The notes: generated by a model not told the origin, from the letters alone. DNA of 64,000 nt from a virus (IMGVR_UViG_3300020478_000004:1-64000); one strand, 5' to 3'; positions 18,482-27,361 are shown, numbered from the stretch's first letter. Program-made: numbers and translations.

Positions 18482-19237
18482 ATGTCAAGTTTAAGAACGT
18501 TATTAGGTGACGTAGTAGGCGGGGGAAGTGTCCCTGAAAAGATATTTTATGTCTACAACAACAACCGCGGAATGTCAAATGGCGGATGTTGCTGTTTGTG
18601 GACAGTTCCAGCTGGTATTAGGAATGTAACGTTCGAAGTTTGGGGCGGTGGTGGAGCAGGCGCAGGTGCTTGTTGTTGTCAATGGTCTCAAATGTCAGGA
18701 GGAACTGGCGGCTATGCAGTTAGATCTGTAGCGGCTGGGTCAGGAGCAACCTTAGAAGGATGTCAGTATACAATTTGTGCCGCTGGGAATGGAACGTGTT
18801 GCCAAGCTCATTGTATAGGTTATACAGGCTACAAAAGTTTTGTTACTGGCTCAGGTATTCCGGCAACTTGTGCCCAAGGAGGATGTGGCGGAGTAACGTT
18901 CTGTCATGCCCATTATGCCTACAATTGTTGTTATGGCTGGCATTGTATTGACGGTGCAAGCCAAGGAGATTTCAAACTTGGAATAGGGCGTGATCAGACT
19001 ATGAATACGCACTATTGCCACAATCAAATGTGGGAGCAAGTTGGTGGTGGAGTGTTGTCCAGCTCTAGTAGAAAAGGACGGGACCTTTGCCACGGACCAA
19101 TGACGTGTTCAGGTTGTGGTTGGGGTTGTTCAGATGATTATCCATCAGGCGGAAGTTTTAGTGCAACTGCTTGTGGACAGCCATGTTGCTGGGGACAATG
19201 GTCTTCAGGAGGCATGGTAAAAATATCATATAGTTAA
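18482..19237 (+). CDS. cysteine-rich, glycine-rich structural protein A1
   Basis: A 251-residue protein with 25 cysteines (about 10%), including two CCC triplets (GGCCCLWTVPAG near residue 36 and GACCCQW near 64). The fold-defining pattern WTVPAG..NVTFEVWGGGGAGAG ... GG.GGYAV ... YTICAAG resembles the glycine-rich, jelly-roll-like domain found in phage fibre tips and adhesins, here with Cys placed at many loop positions. It is one of three neighbouring paralogs (with 20033 and 20813). AGAGGAAG precedes the ATG. No signal peptide is seen, so it would be made in the cytoplasm. Cys clusters could bind metal or form disulfides after release; neither is shown. Confidence 0.75.
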   Translation: MSSLRTLLGDVVGGGSVPEKIFYVYNNNRGMSNGGCCCLWTVPAGIRNVTFEVWGGGGAGAGACCCQWSQMSGGTGGYAVRSVAAGSGATLEGCQYTICAAGNGTCCQAHCIGYTGYKSFVTGSGIPATCAQGGCGGVTFCHAHYAYNCCYGWHCIDGASQGDFKLGIGRDQTMNTHYCHNQMWEQVGGGVLSSSSRKGRDLCHGPMTCSGCGWGCSDDYPSGGSFSATACGQPCCWGQWSSGGMVKISYS

Positions 19238-19260
19238 AAATGGACCTAACAAAGAAGAAG

Positions 19261-19268
19261 GATAAATA
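19261..19268 (+). promoter_or_regulatory. T4-type late promoter octamer GATAAATA
   Basis: Lies 29 bases before the ATG at 19290, with TAAGGA as ribosome site. Confidence 0.7.
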
Positions 19269-19289
19269 CAAAGTATAAGGATACAAATT

Positions 19290-20018
19290 ATGAAGCAAAT
19301 TACAAAAGAGTTTACATACGATATACCAGATGGGTATTTGGAACAAACAAATACTAACGGTGATACCGCAACTGCTTCTTATACAGGTCCAGAGAAATTA
19401 TGGGTCTTCGTAGCAGAAGCAACTGGTGCCAATAAAAGCGATGCTATGCAGATCGACGAAAATTGGGATGACAACGGAATGCCAGCACCACCAGGTGAAA
19501 CTAAAGTTGAACTAGATTGTGCTGGAAAAGACACGTTGATGTGTGCAATTTTCTTACCGCACACAGTTACAATTACACAATCAGATGTTGAGACAGCGTT
19601 ACCTGAAGGATATGGAAAATATTCCCATCCATGGCCACCACACCCAGATCACGCTTACGAAAGAGAATTAGTTAAGTACAAAAAAGACACAGCTACAGTA
19701 GACAATACCAACGGTGACGAAAAACATACTGATGGTGATTGGGAACTAACTTGGAAGCAACCTTGGATGACTTGGGATACGTTAACTGATCTTAGAAATA
19801 ATTTATTAGACTCAAGTGATAGTAAAGTGTCATTTGATCAACCAGCGGCTGTTAAAGATCCGTGGGTTGAATATAGACAAAAACTTAGAGATATTCCGGT
19901 AACGTTTAAAAGAGGCGAAGCCGATGAATATCCACCACATATGGTAAAATTTCCATCTGAACCAACAAAAGGTGGATATGCTGAACCACCTCACCCATCA
20001 GGTGAGGGAATCGGTTAA
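19290..20018 (+). CDS. uncharacterised protein B1, partner of the Cys-rich family
   Basis: A 242-residue protein, cysteine-poor compared with its neighbours. Its opening (KEFTYDIPDGYLEQ ... Y.GPEKLWVF) is clearly related to the product at 21619 (IEFSYDMPDAYLYQ ... Y.GPEKLWIF). Both also share WKQPW/FKKPHVSW, a VEYRQKLRDIP-like helix and a proline-rich end. It lies between Cys-rich genes A1 and A2. The interleaving suggests that A and B proteins act together, perhaps as fibre plus chaperone or two subunits of one appendage. No known domain is recognised. Confidence 0.6.
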   Translation: MKQITKEFTYDIPDGYLEQTNTNGDTATASYTGPEKLWVFVAEATGANKSDAMQIDENWDDNGMPAPPGETKVELDCAGKDTLMCAIFLPHTVTITQSDVETALPEGYGKYSHPWPPHPDHAYERELVKYKKDTATVDNTNGDEKHTDGDWELTWKQPWMTWDTLTDLRNNLLDSSDSKVSFDQPAAVKDPWVEYRQKLRDIPVTFKRGEADEYPPHMVKFPSEPTKGGYAEPPHPSGEGIG

Positions 20019-20032
20019 GGAGAATATAACGA

Positions 20033-20800
20033 ATGTCCGCATTAAGAACTTTACTTGAACTTGGGGGCGACACAAACGCATTGGCGTTAAAGTCAATTTA
20101 CGTTTTCCATTCGTCATGGGATACCACTAGAGATAGTAACCCAGGATGTTGCTGTCTATGGACAGTACCAACAGATACAACATGGGCGGCCTTTGAAGTT
20201 TGGGGAGCAGGCGGAGACGGCGGCGGAGTATGTTGCTGTATGCAAGGCTTTCCAGGAGGTTCTGGATCTTACGGACGTAAAATTGGCGAAGTAACAGCTA
20301 GTGCTCAATTTACTTTATGTGCAGGTTCGGCAGGTTGTTGCAGGCCAGTTCAAGGCTGTCCAGGTTGCGGAAGTTATGTTTGTTCATCTAATGGTTGTTG
20401 CGATGGAACATATTTTTGTTTATGTGCATCAGGTGGCGGTTATGGATGTGGCGCTTGTCACTTTGGAGCGGCTTCAGGAACATATTGTGGATGTCCAACT
20501 TACCCATGTGGATGTGTACACGGGGCAGATTTTGCAATTTGCGGATTTCAAGGCGGAGGAGCAGGTACATCAATGTGTGCAAGTTCAGCCTTTCAATTAA
20601 TACAATCAGCACCAATGGGACAAATGGGTGCAAGAATGAGTAGAGACCAGTGTTATAAAACACATGGTAGAGAAAATGGAGGCCCAGCTACATTCCCAGG
20701 TGGTGGTGGCGGTACTGGTAATACACATGACGGAACTTGTTATTGTGGAGGACCAGGCGCAGGAGGATTAGTTGTTGTATACTATACATCAGATATATAA
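20033..20800 (+). CDS. cysteine-rich, glycine-rich structural protein A2
   Basis: A 255-residue paralog of the product at 18482, with 27 cysteines. It keeps the N-terminal SALRTLLE..., the GCCCLWTVP and VCCCMQGFPGG triplets, the FEVWGAGGDGGG turn and a GGPGAGGLVVVYY C-terminal strand. The middle is a run of short Gly/Cys motifs (GCCRP, GCPGCGS, CGCP, PCGCV). An AAGGAGAA ribosome site precedes it, 14 bases from the B1 stop. High Gly/Cys bias creates long accidental frames in other phases here, which are not genes. Confidence 0.75.
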   Translation: MSALRTLLELGGDTNALALKSIYVFHSSWDTTRDSNPGCCCLWTVPTDTTWAAFEVWGAGGDGGGVCCCMQGFPGGSGSYGRKIGEVTASAQFTLCAGSAGCCRPVQGCPGCGSYVCSSNGCCDGTYFCLCASGGGYGCGACHFGAASGTYCGCPTYPCGCVHGADFAICGFQGGGAGTSMCASSAFQLIQSAPMGQMGARMSRDQCYKTHGRENGGPATFPGGGGGTGNTHDGTCYCGGPGAGGLVVVYYTSDI

Positions 20801-20812
20801 AGGTTATAAACT

Positions 20813-21610
20813 ATGTCACAATTAACAGATTTTTTACCAGGATACAATATAACTTCGGCTCCCCCTAAAGCGTTTACAGTTTCATATGAATGGAGTTGGG
20901 ATCATAATGAGGCTTGGCCACGCCAAGCACACGGAATGCCACCTCAATCAAGATATTGTTGTACAGGAAACAATGGTAAATGTTGTAACTGGACAGTTCC
21001 ATCAGGGGTAAGTTACGCAATTTTTGAAATGTGGGGCGGCGGTGCTTCAGGAATGGGATCATGTTGTTGTATGCAAGGTTATGCGGCAGACTCAGGCGGC
21101 TATGGAATTAAAAGTACTAACGTAACAGCAGGAGATACATTTACAATTTGTGCTGGAGCGGCGACTTGCTGTAGACCAGATGCAGGTAACTATCCAGGTT
21201 GTAATAGTTATGTTATGGGAACTCCGACAGGATTAAGCTGTTTTTGTGCAGTAGCTTGTGGTGGAATGTGTACTAACTGTTCACAATGTCATGGATTCTT
21301 TGGATGTTATAGTTGTTGTATGAACTGTTATAACTGTACACAAATACCAAATAACGTTGATTTTGGCATAGCAACTATTAAAGGTTCAGCACAACGTTCA
21401 CAACATTGTGGCGATAGAGGATTACAATATATACCAACAGCACCAATGGCACAATCAGGACCTAGAATGGGACCAAATGGTTGTTGTACACGAGGTGGTG
21501 ATATGTTTGGTTCATGGCCAGGTGGCGCAGGATCAAGTTCACATTCATACGGATCATGTTGTTGTGGTTCGCCAGGGGCTAGTGGAGCAGTTTACGTTGT
21601 ATACTATTAG
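20813..21610 (+). CDS. cysteine-rich, glycine-rich structural protein A3
   Basis: A 265-residue third paralog, with 28 cysteines. Conserved elements are CCNWTVPSGVSYAIFEMWGG, GSCCCMQGY, the GGYGIKS...AGDTFTIC strand pair, TAPMAQSGPRMG (compare SAPMGQMGARM in A2) and a terminal CCCGSPGASGAVYVVYY. It has a longer, Trp- and His-containing N-terminal lead than A1 and A2. It follows A2 by 12 bases. The shared PM.Q.G.RM segment is absent or changed in A1, so A2 and A3 are the closer pair. Confidence 0.75.
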   Translation: MSQLTDFLPGYNITSAPPKAFTVSYEWSWDHNEAWPRQAHGMPPQSRYCCTGNNGKCCNWTVPSGVSYAIFEMWGGGASGMGSCCCMQGYAADSGGYGIKSTNVTAGDTFTICAGAATCCRPDAGNYPGCNSYVMGTPTGLSCFCAVACGGMCTNCSQCHGFFGCYSCCMNCYNCTQIPNNVDFGIATIKGSAQRSQHCGDRGLQYIPTAPMAQSGPRMGPNGCCTRGGDMFGSWPGGAGSSSHSYGSCCCGSPGASGAVYVVYY

Positions 21611-21618
21611 GATAAATC

Positions 21619-23064
21619 ATGGCTTATAAACACGTAGAAATCGAATTTTCATATGATATGCCAGATGCATATCTTTACCAATCAACTAAAGAAGGTAAAA
21701 AAGGTTCTCACACTTATAAAGGTCCTGAGAAATTATGGATCTTTATGGATAAGATGACAAATAAAAGAGCAGGTGATCCAGGAGGACAAGATTTAGAACC
21801 TGATTATGTACCACCAGCACATACTTACAAAGTATTAATTGATTGTGTTGAAAATCCATTAATTTGTGAATTACTAGAACCTGATGTTGACCAAGTTCGC
21901 ATTGACGGTGCAGAGTATACTACAGAAACATTGCCAGTAAAAAGAAAAAATGGTGAGTATTTTGTACACATGGAACCAGCACAACCAACACCAGATCATA
22001 CATACGAAATTGCAGATATAGAATTTAATCCAAATGGGCACGATCCTAAAACAGGATTAGGTGGAACTTGGGTTTACCCGTTACCATTTAAAAAGCCACA
22101 CGTTAGTTGGTATTCATTAAAGAAAACACGTTGGTCTAAATTAAGTGCAAGTGACGGACACGTACAAGATGATATGCCAGCGGCATTAAAGAAAGAATGG
22201 GAAGATTATAGAAAAATTCTTAGAGAAATTCCACAATTATACGGAGCTTCTTTTGATATAACAATTGACGCAGGTGGAACAGGTTATTCTGTAGGGGATA
22301 AATTTGTTGTACCAGCATCAAGTTTTGGGTTTAAAGATGGTGATCTAGGAGAGAAAGACGATCTTAATCAACCAATGGGTTGGAGACCTGGCTTTGATCA
22401 CTACGATTCTTCATTAACACATAGAGGTGATAAGCCAGATGCACAAGCTGGTGATAATCCAACAATTCCAGAAGGTATTATTTCAGAAGTTACACCAACA
22501 GAAGCAACACCAGGAATTCCGGCAGGTGAAGCTGTTAGTGGAGAAAAAATGACATTAGATCTTACAGTTATTGTAGAAGCAGTAGATGGAGATGGTGCTA
22601 TTACAGAAGTAAGAACACGTAATGCATTTTTGGGAAGGCATATTAAAAAAGCAATGACTGTTGATGAATCAACTGCAACTACAAGTGCTTCAGGAACTGG
22701 ATTTGAATTTACTTTATCCAAAGTAGAGCGTATTGATCCTTGGAAATGTAGATTTCCAGATGCTCCTAATGATAGAGAAGCACAATGGGAAGGAAAACGT
22801 ATTAGACATTACACAAGTGACGCTGAACGTAACGACCCAGCAGATGGATGGTTAATGGAACATACATATCATCCTGTAACAAACCACTATGTTCCACCCG
22901 AAAAAGGCGGAAATTACTTTGCTTCAGACCTAGCAAGACTAAATTTAAGCACCGATGGCACAGCATTTGACGATGGTGTTGCTGACGGCTTACCTGCGGC
23001 TCCTAAAGACTCTACAGGCAAATCTAGAGTAGTAGGAACTATCACAGCCAGAAAACAATCCTAA
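21619..23064 (+). CDS. uncharacterised protein B2 with extended C-terminus
   Basis: A 481-residue relative of B1 at 19290, sharing the first ~200 residues (FSYDMPDAYLYQ, GPEKLWIF, W...L...R....S, WEDYRKILREIPQ). After that it has a ~180-residue insertion or extension containing a beta motif (DITIDAGGTGYSVGDKFVVP) of the same GYxVGD type as in the giant fibre at 28403. A DPWKCRFPDAP segment near residue 370 parallels the PHMVKFPSEP end of B1, so the extension sits inside the B fold. Probably a virion component linked to the Cys-rich proteins; no enzymatic motif is seen. Confidence 0.6.
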   Translation: MAYKHVEIEFSYDMPDAYLYQSTKEGKKGSHTYKGPEKLWIFMDKMTNKRAGDPGGQDLEPDYVPPAHTYKVLIDCVENPLICELLEPDVDQVRIDGAEYTTETLPVKRKNGEYFVHMEPAQPTPDHTYEIADIEFNPNGHDPKTGLGGTWVYPLPFKKPHVSWYSLKKTRWSKLSASDGHVQDDMPAALKKEWEDYRKILREIPQLYGASFDITIDAGGTGYSVGDKFVVPASSFGFKDGDLGEKDDLNQPMGWRPGFDHYDSSLTHRGDKPDAQAGDNPTIPEGIISEVTPTEATPGIPAGEAVSGEKMTLDLTVIVEAVDGDGAITEVRTRNAFLGRHIKKAMTVDESTATTSASGTGFEFTLSKVERIDPWKCRFPDAPNDREAQWEGKRIRHYTSDAERNDPADGWLMEHTYHPVTNHYVPPEKGGNYFASDLARLNLSTDGTAFDDGVADGLPAAPKDSTGKSRVVGTITARKQS

Positions 23065-23087
23065 CAAATCTAAATCCTTTAAATATC

Positions 23088-23116
23088 TTGCGTAACACAA
23101 CTATTGTGTAACGTAA
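23088..23116 (+). other. imperfect hairpin in intergenic gap
   Basis: TTGCGTAACACAA and TTGTGTAACGTAA form a 12-pair stem with one mismatch and a three-base loop. No U-tract follows directly, so it may slow transcription or protect an RNA end rather than terminate. Confidence 0.4.
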
Positions 23117-23136
23117 TTTAGAATAAAGGATAACAG

Positions 23137-24117
23137 ATGTCAGAACAACGTAATACAGCCATTTTTATAAACGGTGGTGCCGGCCGTGTAATAGCATCTA
23201 TACCTGCTTTAGAGCTATTTGCAAAAGAAAATCCTGACGATGATTTTGTGATTGTATGTGAAGGTGGAACTGATTTTTATAAAGGACATTCAACCTTACA
23301 CGCTAGAGCATATGATGTTTGGCACAAAAACTTATTTCAAGATAAATTAAAAAACATGGATTTATGTACTCCAGAACCTTATAGGGTTTGGGAATATTAT
23401 AATCAAAAATGTAGTATTGCTCAAGCATATGATATTTGTATTAACAATAAAGGCTTACGTGATCTACACCGTCCAGTAATAAAACTTAACAGACAAGAAC
23501 AAATGTTCGGGCAAGGTCTTGTTAACGAAGTTAAAGAAAAAACTAAAAAAGACAAAGTTATAGTTTTTCAACCATATGGTAGAGCAGTACAAAATCAAAA
23601 TGGTCTAGTATCAGACTTTAGCGGAAGAAGTTTCGAGGCTGATAATGCTGTTAGTATTGTTAGAAAACTTTCAAATAAAGTTGGAATAATTCATATGGCA
23701 GAATTCCATATGGATTTCAGTAAACATGATGTAAAAAATCCTATTGCTTGTCCGCAAGGTGCAGATTTAAGAGCATGGTCAGGTATTATATGGGCCGCTG
23801 ATTATTTCTTAGGTTGTGATAGTGCTGGACAACATATAGTTCATGCACTAGATAAAAAAGGTACAGTTGTTATAGGATCAACATTTCCAGAAAATGTTTC
23901 TTATCCTGACGATAAAAATCTTGACATTTTAGATATGGGTGATGGAAAACGAGTATATTCTCCTATTCGTGTTACTACAGATGAATACTCGGATAGAGTT
24001 AATGATGGTATTATGGCTATGAATGATAAAATTGAAGATGTTATTATTGAATCTGTAATGAATGGCATTAAAGGTAAAAAGAAAATAGGATCTCAATATA
24101 CTAATAAGGAAAAATAG
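23137..24117 (+). CDS. glycosyltransferase family 9 (heptosyltransferase-like)
   Basis: A 326-residue protein with a Rossmann-like layout. The N-terminus (TAIFINGGAGRVIASIPALE) resembles the GT9 acceptor-side motif (G.GD.V...P....L). The middle strand (VIVFQPYGRA) and the C-terminal half (IIWAADYFLGCDSAGQHIVHAL) match the GT9 pattern of a nucleotide-sugar site with D-S-G-..H...A. GT9 enzymes transfer heptose or related sugars to lipopolysaccharide. Together with the ADP-heptose genes at 37,724-40,499 this suggests a phage route to heptosylate a host or virion glycan, but the substrate is inferred. A ribosome site AAAGGA supports the start. Confidence 0.6.
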   Translation: MSEQRNTAIFINGGAGRVIASIPALELFAKENPDDDFVIVCEGGTDFYKGHSTLHARAYDVWHKNLFQDKLKNMDLCTPEPYRVWEYYNQKCSIAQAYDICINNKGLRDLHRPVIKLNRQEQMFGQGLVNEVKEKTKKDKVIVFQPYGRAVQNQNGLVSDFSGRSFEADNAVSIVRKLSNKVGIIHMAEFHMDFSKHDVKNPIACPQGADLRAWSGIIWAADYFLGCDSAGQHIVHALDKKGTVVIGSTFPENVSYPDDKNLDILDMGDGKRVYSPIRVTTDEYSDRVNDGIMAMNDKIEDVIIESVMNGIKGKKKIGSQYTNKEK

Positions 24118-25016
24118 TGAGACGGTTATTCGCATTTGGCTGTTCATTTACAAACTATGCTTGGCCAAGTTATGCAGATTTTTTAAGTTATGAATTTGAC
24201 AAATATGAAAATTGGGGCTTCCCTGGTTTTGGTAATAGAGCCATAGCAGAACGTGTAGCTGAATGTCACGCAAAAAATAATTTTACTAAAGACGATACAG
24301 TATTAGTTCAATGGACTAGTCATACCCGTAACGATTTTCATACTTTTAAAGAAATAGAATATGATAAAGATCAATTTATTCATGGTTGGTTTAGACCTAC
24401 AAATAAAATAGGTTGGAAAACACAAGGTAATATATTCGGTACAGGTAATTTAGAAAGAAATTATGATCATAAATGGATTGATAATTTCTGGGATGAATAT
24501 AGTTATTTTATGTATAGTATGAATGAAATACTACTTACTCAGGGACTATTAGATTCTACTAATTGTAAATGGCGTATGTTTACTATTAGTGATATGGCAA
24601 AATTAGGAAGTGATACTCCAAGCACAGCAGGCGAACAAATTAAACCATTAGATGAAAATGCTTGGGAAAAAACAGAATTTACTTGTTATCGAGAAACAAT
24701 ATTTGAAGGGAAATATAAAAACAATTGGCTTAAACCTTTAGGACATTTTGCTTGGGATAGGCCAGAAGATGCATACACCTTTAGAGGACCAAACGATCCT
24801 GAACCGTGGCAGGATTTTCATCCAAGTCATAAGCATCATTTTGAATACATGGAAGAAGTTATTCGTCCAAGTTTAGGATTAACAAATTATAATAATACTA
24901 AACAACAAAGTGTATATGAAAGAATTACAAGATTAAAAGAACAACATAACGATTTTATTGGTTTTGAAGAAAGTATAATTCATGATACACCACATAAAGG
25001 ATATATAGGTTTTTAA
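24117..25016 (+). CDS. SGNH/GDSL-like protein
   Basis: A 299-residue protein that starts with GTG, overlapping the preceding stop by one base (TAGTG). The N-terminal strand and turn LFAFGCSFTNYAWPSYADFL is the GDSL/SGNH block I variant seen in many phage and polysaccharide genes, followed by NWGFPGFGNRAIAERV (block II G) and VLVQWTSHTRNDF (block III N region). A late H (HPSHKHH) could supply the catalytic histidine. Such proteins often deacylate or acylate surface sugars. Its place between a glycosyltransferase and a carbamoyltransferase supports glycan modification. Catalysis is not proven. Confidence 0.55.
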   Translation: MRRLFAFGCSFTNYAWPSYADFLSYEFDKYENWGFPGFGNRAIAERVAECHAKNNFTKDDTVLVQWTSHTRNDFHTFKEIEYDKDQFIHGWFRPTNKIGWKTQGNIFGTGNLERNYDHKWIDNFWDEYSYFMYSMNEILLTQGLLDSTNCKWRMFTISDMAKLGSDTPSTAGEQIKPLDENAWEKTEFTCYRETIFEGKYKNNWLKPLGHFAWDRPEDAYTFRGPNDPEPWQDFHPSHKHHFEYMEEVIRPSLGLTNYNNTKQQSVYERITRLKEQHNDFIGFEESIIHDTPHKGYIGF

Positions 25017-25017
25017 T

Positions 25018-26859
25018 ATGGAAAAAGGACATAACTCTAAATCTGTTTGGATTGCTGGAATAGCCAGAGGACATAATTCTGGCGTATGTTTATTAAAAGA
25101 TGGCGAAGTTGTTTTTGCTGTTGAAGAAGAAAGATTAACACGTAGAAAATACGACGGTGGTCCGTATGCTTCTATGGTTAAAATTTTAGAATATACTGAT
25201 AAACTAGATTTTTTAGTTGTTGCACATACACAAACTTTACATCAAGCAGGTAAAGTAGACTTTAGTGGTGATGATGTTTATACAGGTTTAGCAAGAAAAT
25301 TAGGATTAATAAGTAGACGAGATTATGATGTTTATGGAAAAGGTCATGAACAAGTAATTGATCTAAGTCATATTCATCATAAACTACACGCCGCGACAGC
25401 TTTTTATAGATCAGGCTTTGATGAAGCAGTAGCACTTATTGTTGATGGCGCAGGAACATTCCTTGAATTTACGGTAACAAATCCTCACGGTCAACAAGAA
25501 CCTACACTATGTTTTGAAACTGAAAGTATTTTTGATTGCAAATATCCACATACTTTTAAAACACTTTACAAACATATCGGTGTACGTGGTCCTATGATTT
25601 CTAGTTATCATGATAGTTTTAGTAGTCATATGTATGACGAGCCCGAAGGTAATACTCATGAATTAAACATTACTGAAAATGCAGGTATTGTTAAAGCATA
25701 CGAGGCAGTAACAGAATATTGTGGGTTTCAATTTATTGAAGCAGGAAAAACTATGGGATTATTTCCATACGGTAAACAAGATGACAGAGTTCCAAAAATT
25801 TTCCGTGATGATGGACATTTTCCGATAGCTGATAGACAAGTTATTATACCTGATTATCCAAACGGAGCTCATGTTAATAATGTTATGTTTGATTATCTTG
25901 AACCTGGTGAAACAGGATGGAATGTTGACGAAACTGAACATGAAAATCGACGTAACATGGCTTATGCTATACAAACAGAATCACAAGAAGAAGTTGTAAA
26001 GTTAATAAGAAAAGCTGTTAAGATGAGCGGAAAAAATAAAGTAGTTATTAGTGGTGGATATGGATTAAATTGTGTTGCAAATTATCATTACTTAGGTGCA
26101 TTAAAAGATGAAGGCATTGAAATTTATGTTGAACCAGTTTCAAACGATGCAGGTACGGCAATGGGTGCGGCACTTTATTTTCATAGAAAGTTAACGAAAG
26201 ACAATACAGTACACCCACAAGTAGATACATTATACGAAGGACCAGCCCATTCTTATTCTGATGCTGACATTAAAAAATATGCAACAAAATATGATGCTTC
26301 TATTGAAGATTGCGATGACGAAAAAGTTGTAGATTTATTAACAGATAAGAATATTGTTACTATTTTTCAAGGTAAATCAGAAAACGGTCCTAGAGCATTA
26401 GGTAATAGAAGTATTCTTTTTAATCCTGCTTATGAAGATGGCAAGGATTATGTTAATAAAGTAAAGCGTAGGGAATATTTTAGACCATTTGCTGGATCTA
26501 TTTTAGAAGAATATGGAAAAGAATGGTTTGATTTACGTGGTATGGAATCATCACCTACAATGATGTACGCTGTAAATTGCCAACCAGGAATTGCTGAAAA
26601 AATTCCAAGCATTATACACGTAGATGGTACTTGTCGCATTCAAACTGTTAATGAAAAACAGAACAAAAATTACTACAAATTGATTAAAGCATTTCACAAA
26701 AGAACTAGTATCCCAATAATTTTTAATACTAGTTTTAATTTAGCTGGAGAACCCCTAGTTGAAACGCTTGATGATGCTATAAGGACTCTTGCTAATAGTG
26801 AAATTGAATACCTATATCTACCTGAATATAGCAAATTAATCACACTTACGAACTGGTAA
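25018..26859 (+). CDS. carbamoyltransferase (NodU/CmcH/TobZ family)
   Basis: A 613-residue protein, close to the usual family length. The N-terminal domain opens IAGIARGHNSGVCLLKDGEV and EEERLTRRKYDGG, with metal-site histidines in HIHHKLHAATAFY (~119-130) and the VDGAGT loop at ~142. The C-terminal domain has the hallmark ENGPRALGNRSIL and RPFAGSI. These enzymes transfer a carbamoyl group from carbamoyl phosphate, via carbamoyl-AMP, to hydroxyls on sugars or other small molecules. It starts one base after the SGNH-like gene. A role in carbamoylating a surface or fibre glycan is an inference from context. Confidence 0.9.
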   Translation: MEKGHNSKSVWIAGIARGHNSGVCLLKDGEVVFAVEEERLTRRKYDGGPYASMVKILEYTDKLDFLVVAHTQTLHQAGKVDFSGDDVYTGLARKLGLISRRDYDVYGKGHEQVIDLSHIHHKLHAATAFYRSGFDEAVALIVDGAGTFLEFTVTNPHGQQEPTLCFETESIFDCKYPHTFKTLYKHIGVRGPMISSYHDSFSSHMYDEPEGNTHELNITENAGIVKAYEAVTEYCGFQFIEAGKTMGLFPYGKQDDRVPKIFRDDGHFPIADRQVIIPDYPNGAHVNNVMFDYLEPGETGWNVDETEHENRRNMAYAIQTESQEEVVKLIRKAVKMSGKNKVVISGGYGLNCVANYHYLGALKDEGIEIYVEPVSNDAGTAMGAALYFHRKLTKDNTVHPQVDTLYEGPAHSYSDADIKKYATKYDASIEDCDDEKVVDLLTDKNIVTIFQGKSENGPRALGNRSILFNPAYEDGKDYVNKVKRREYFRPFAGSILEEYGKEWFDLRGMESSPTMMYAVNCQPGIAEKIPSIIHVDGTCRIQTVNEKQNKNYYKLIKAFHKRTSIPIIFNTSFNLAGEPLVETLDDAIRTLANSEIEYLYLPEYSKLITLTNW

Positions 26860-26886
26860 GAACTAAATCCCCGTCTTAGATGATCC

Positions 26887-26917
26887 CTTTGTTTTTAGGT
26901 AAATATATAAAACAAAG
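26887..26917 (+). promoter_or_regulatory. hairpin overlapping the ribosome site of gene 26927
   Basis: CTTTGTTTT (26887-26895) pairs perfectly with AAAACAAAG (26909-26917), around a loop containing TAGGTAAATATAT. The 3' arm abuts the AGAGG ribosome site, so folding could limit translation. TAAATATA in the loop is a weak late-promoter-like sequence. Confidence 0.4.
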
Positions 26918-26926
26918 AGGATTATA

Positions 26927-27349
26927 ATGTTTGATATTAGTCGATATTTCCGCAAAGGAGCCAATAACTCAATAGAGTTTAAAAACGGTGCTAACCTAAG
27001 TTACTCCGGCCCCTCGCATACGCTAGTTAATAGCGGTACAGAAATAGATCGTTGGTATGTAGGTGAGTTTATGGGTGCTGAATATACCATAACTTGTGAT
27101 GTTGATACCAACCGTAAAGAAGTAATAAAAGCTCTCTGTACAGCAAGTCCTCAAAAAGCTAATATTGTTGTTTACGGCAGAAGCAATTTAGGCTCTGATT
27201 TACTTCGTTTAGAAGTCGTTGTTACTGATTCATTTTTTAGTTTAGTAGCATATCCTAGAGAGCAGGAAGATTCTACTATAATTGAAGGTGCAAAAATGAT
27301 CTTCAGTGCAAATTATTACAAAACACTAAACGAGGCCACAGCAAGTTAA
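26927..27349 (+). CDS. conserved virion structural protein
   Basis: A 140-residue protein (MFDISRYFRKG...NSIEF ... GTEIDRWYVGEFMGAEYTI ... VVYGRSNLGSDLLRLEV), with beta strands and few charged clusters. I recognise the overall look of a small conserved structural protein that lies beside giant fibre genes in marine T4-like phages, but I cannot name a domain. Ribosome site AGAGG; a late promoter for the next gene lies just after its stop. Confidence 0.55.
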   Translation: MFDISRYFRKGANNSIEFKNGANLSYSGPSHTLVNSGTEIDRWYVGEFMGAEYTITCDVDTNRKEVIKALCTASPQKANIVVYGRSNLGSDLLRLEVVVTDSFFSLVAYPREQEDSTIIEGAKMIFSANYYKTLNEATAS

Positions 27350-27353
27350 TGTC

Positions 27354-27361
27354 GATAAATA
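27354..27361 (+). promoter_or_regulatory. T4-type late promoter octamer GATAAATA
   Basis: Lies 24 bases before the ATG at 27378; GGAG at 27367 serves as ribosome site. Confidence 0.7.

Noticed and set aside
20301-20663. Long alternative frames on both strands inside the Cys-rich gene A2 (and similar ones in A1)
   Set aside because: They arise from biased Gly/Cys codons (GGN/TGT) that lack stops in other phases. They have no ribosome site, and their protein composition is implausible.
21611-21618. GATAAATC just before gene 21619 considered as a late promoter
   Set aside because: The last base differs from the consensus, and it is only eight bases before ATG, so transcription would start inside the gene.
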